From: an uncultured Ruminococcus sp.
Lineage (GTDB): Bacteria > Bacillota > Clostridia > Oscillospirales > Ruminococcaceae
DNA length: 50,939 bases
Assembly (NCBI GenBank): GCA_937910385.1
Contig: CALEPT010000003.1
Span: 1 to 50,939 of the forward strand
Direction: 5' to 3'
Position 1 is the first letter of the stretch, and every line of letters begins with the position of its first letter. Made by a program: the position numbers and the translations under genes. Of the stretch, positions 49,244-50,939 are shown one piece after another. A model generated the notes under the pieces. It did no database searches. It was not told where the DNA came from and worked only from the letters and a program-made list of their open reading frames with translations.

Positions 49244-50437
49244 TTGCTTACCCTTGATAAAATATACCATGCGAGATATGTTCTCAAGCCCGTTATACGC
49301 GAGACAGATATAATCAAGGCTCCCAAAATAAATCCCGAGGCGGATATCTGGCTGAAGACAGAAAATTTACAGATAACAGGCTCGTTCAAGGTGAGGGGAG
49401 CTTACTATAAAATGTCGCAGCTCTCCGATGAGGAGAAGGCGCGCGGAGTCATTGCGTGCTCTGCGGGAAATCATGCGCAGGGAGTTGCGCTTGCCGCTGC
49501 GAAAAATAATATAAAGTCCATAATATGTCTGCCCGACGGAGCTCCCATTTCAAAGGTCGAGGCGACAAAGAGCTACGGTGCGGAGGTGTGCCTCGTTAAG
49601 GGCGTTTATGACGACGCCTATGCCGAGGCGCTGCGTCAGCGCGACGAGCACGGCTACACCTTTATCCACCCGTTTGATGACGAGAACGTCATAGCGGGGC
49701 AGGGTACTATAGGTCTCGAGCTCCTTGAACAGCTGCCCGATATGGAAGCGGTGATAGTTCCCATCGGAGGCGGCGGACTCATCTCAGGTGTGGCTTATGC
49801 GATAAAAAGCCTCAATCCTGATATAAAGGTCTACGGAGTTCAGGCGTCGGGTGCTCCGAGTATGTACAACTCTGTAAAGGACGGAAAGATAGAGTGTCTC
49901 GGCGGCGTTTCCACCATTGCGGATGGCATTGCGGTAAAGGAGCCGGGAGAGCACACCTTTGACATCGTTTCAAAGTACGTTGACGACATTGTAACGGTCA
50001 CGGACGACGAGATATCTGCCGCGATACTTGCGCTTATGGAGCAGCAGAAGCTCGTCACTGAGGGCGCGGGAGCAGTTCCCGTAGCTGCGGCAATGTTCAA
50101 CAAGGTACCCATAAAGGGCAAAAAGACAGTATGCCTGCTTTCGGGCGGAAACATTGACGTTACCATACTTTCGCGGGTCATCAAGCGCGGACTTCTCATG
50201 TCGGGGCGGTCTTACTCAATGATGATAGAGCTCATCGACAAGCCGGGGCAGCTCATGGACGTTTCAAGGATAATCGCCGAGCTCGGAGGAAATGTCACCT
50301 CTATCCACCACGAGCGTGCGAACGAGGGCTCTGACGTGAACGGCTGTTACCTGAGAATAGTGCTTGAAACACGCAACTACGAGCACATTGAGCAGATAAA
50401 AAAAGCTCTCGCGGACGAGGGCTTCAAAATAGTATAA
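49244..50437 (+). CDS. ilvA: threonine ammonia-lyase (threonine deaminase)
   Basis: IlvA converts threonine to 2-oxobutanoate and ammonia, feeding isoleucine synthesis. The 397-residue PLP enzyme has the Schiff-base lysine in TGSFKVRGA (Lys49), the PLP phosphate loop GGGGL, and a C-terminal ACT-like domain (about 325-397, SMMIELIDKPGQLMDVSRII). The single ACT domain makes it the shorter type. The start is TTG at 49244, preceded by AAGGAGG; no ATG suits. It is the last ilv gene, before ridA. Confidence 0.95.
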   Translation: MLTLDKIYHARYVLKPVIRETDIIKAPKINPEADIWLKTENLQITGSFKVRGAYYKMSQLSDEEKARGVIACSAGNHAQGVALAAAKNNIKSIICLPDGAPISKVEATKSYGAEVCLVKGVYDDAYAEALRQRDEHGYTFIHPFDDENVIAGQGTIGLELLEQLPDMEAVIVPIGGGGLISGVAYAIKSLNPDIKVYGVQASGAPSMYNSVKDGKIECLGGVSTIADGIAVKEPGEHTFDIVSKYVDDIVTVTDDEISAAILALMEQQKLVTEGAGAVPVAAAMFNKVPIKGKKTVCLLSGGNIDVTILSRVIKRGLLMSGRSYSMMIELIDKPGQLMDVSRIIAELGGNVTSIHHERANEGSDVNGCYLRIVLETRNYEHIEQIKKALADEGFKIV

Positions 50438-50449
50438 GGAGTGACAGAA

Positions 50450-50827
50450 ATGATAAAAATTCACACAGAAAAGGCTCCCGCTGCAGTGGGACCATATTCA
50501 CAGGCTATCGTCTCAAACGGAATGGTCTACACGAGCGGCCAGATCGCTATTGATCCCGTTACTAACACGGTAAAGGAGACCACTATCGAGGGTCAGACAG
50601 AGCAGATAATGAAGAACCTCGGCGCAGTCCTCGAGACCGCAGGCTCTTCCTTTGAAAAGGCGGTAAAGACGACCTGCTTTCTCGCGGATATGAACGACTT
50701 TGCGTCGTTCAACGAGATATACGGCAAATATTTTACCTCGCTTCCGGCACGCAGCTGTGTCGCAGTAAAAACATTGCCGAAGGGAGTCCTTGCTGAGGTA
50801 GAGGTCATCGCCGAAAGCAGCCTGTGA
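50450..50827 (+). CDS. ridA: RidA family 2-iminobutanoate/2-iminopropanoate deaminase
   Basis: RidA hydrolyses the reactive enamine/imine released by PLP enzymes such as IlvA, protecting other PLP enzymes. The 125-residue protein has the family pattern KAPAAVGPYSQAI, YTSGQIAIDP, GGxxA-like core, and the catalytic-site Arg in PARSCVAV with Glu in LAEVEVIAE. ATG 50450 has AAGGAG eight bases upstream. Placement 12 bases after ilvA fits its biochemical role. Confidence 0.95.
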   Translation: MIKIHTEKAPAAVGPYSQAIVSNGMVYTSGQIAIDPVTNTVKETTIEGQTEQIMKNLGAVLETAGSSFEKAVKTTCFLADMNDFASFNEIYGKYFTSLPARSCVAVKTLPKGVLAEVEVIAESSL

Positions 50828-50884
50828 TATCATAGCTGCTGCCTGATACATCAATAAAAAACAAAAAGCTGCCGTACAAATAAA

Positions 50885-50939
50885 TGAACTGACCCCCAAA
50901 AGTTAGACAAACTTTTAAAAGAAAACTTATGCAAAGCGA
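50885..50939. mobile_element. probable left end of an IS3-family insertion sequence, cut by the window
   Basis: The sequence TGAACTGACCCCCAAAAGTT (50885-50904), continuing AGACA, looks like the terminal inverted repeat of IS3-family elements of the IS150 group, which begin TG and contain GACCCC.AAAAGTT. The transposase genes would lie beyond the window edge. The identification is from memory of the family ends and is provisional. Confidence 0.55.

Overview
The window reads as chromosomal DNA of a cellulolytic Clostridia species, most likely a Ruminococcus-type member of the Oscillospiraceae. Reasons: two secreted family 9 glycoside hydrolases with threonine linkers and C-terminal dockerins, a leucine-rich-repeat protein with its own dockerin, Gram-positive style Shine-Dalgarno sites and TTGACA/TATAAT promoters with 17-base spacers, FabK as the enoyl reductase, a T-box leader, and a ferredoxin-dependent 2-oxoacid oxidoreductase. 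The genus is an inference from family content, not from a search.

Layout. 1-2.4 kb: three lipoprotein genes on the minus strand. 2.4-5.1 kb: typA, a structured gene-free stretch, and tRNA-Tyr, -Thr and -Pro, all minus. 5.2-6.5 kb: rsmE and a very acidic membrane-anchored protein. 6.6-11.4 kb: tandem GH9 cellulases. 11.4-17.7 kb (minus): guaB, then the operon fabD-aroE-aroK-amidohydrolase-LRR/dockerin gene. 18-28.2 kb: an almost complete type II fatty-acid operon, fabH-fabK-fabG-fabF-accB-(two paralogous membrane proteins)-fabZ-accC-accD-accA-acpP. 28.3-33.3 kb: glyS (minus) and a ParA-like ATPase followed by a four-subunit 2-oxoacid:ferredoxin oxidoreductase. 33.3-36.5 kb: a membrane glycerophosphodiesterase and a sigma/anti-sigma pair. 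36.6-50.8 kb: branched-chain amino acid synthesis, leuA-ilvB-ilvN-ilvC-(membrane protein)-ilvD-leuC-leuD-leuB-(AAA ATPase)-ilvA-ridA. The last 55 bases look like the end of an IS3-family element.

How the genes work together. IlvA makes 2-oxobutanoate, IlvBN/C/D build isoleucine, valine and the 2-oxoisovalerate used by LeuA, and LeuCDB finish leucine; RidA removes the reactive enamine/imine made by IlvA. The oxidoreductase at 30.7-33.3 kb may act on the same branched 2-oxoacids. In the fatty-acid block, AccABCD supplies malonyl-CoA, FabD loads it onto ACP, FabH starts chains and FabF/G/Z/K elongate them.

Most notable observation. Two different regulatory devices sit in series in the branched-chain block. 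leuA has a leucine T-box (specifier CTC). ilvB is preceded by a 36-codon leader peptide with ten Ile/Val codons, a terminator just before ilvB, and a segment inside the leader reading frame that pairs with the terminator's loop and arms over 11 base pairs. This has the form of a ribosome-mediated ilv attenuator, a design best known from Proteobacteria rather than Firmicutes. Other points: two unknown paralogous membrane proteins inside the fatty-acid operon, an apparently leaderless glycerophosphodiesterase transcript, two dockerin types within a few kilobases, and several families of dispersed intergenic palindromes.
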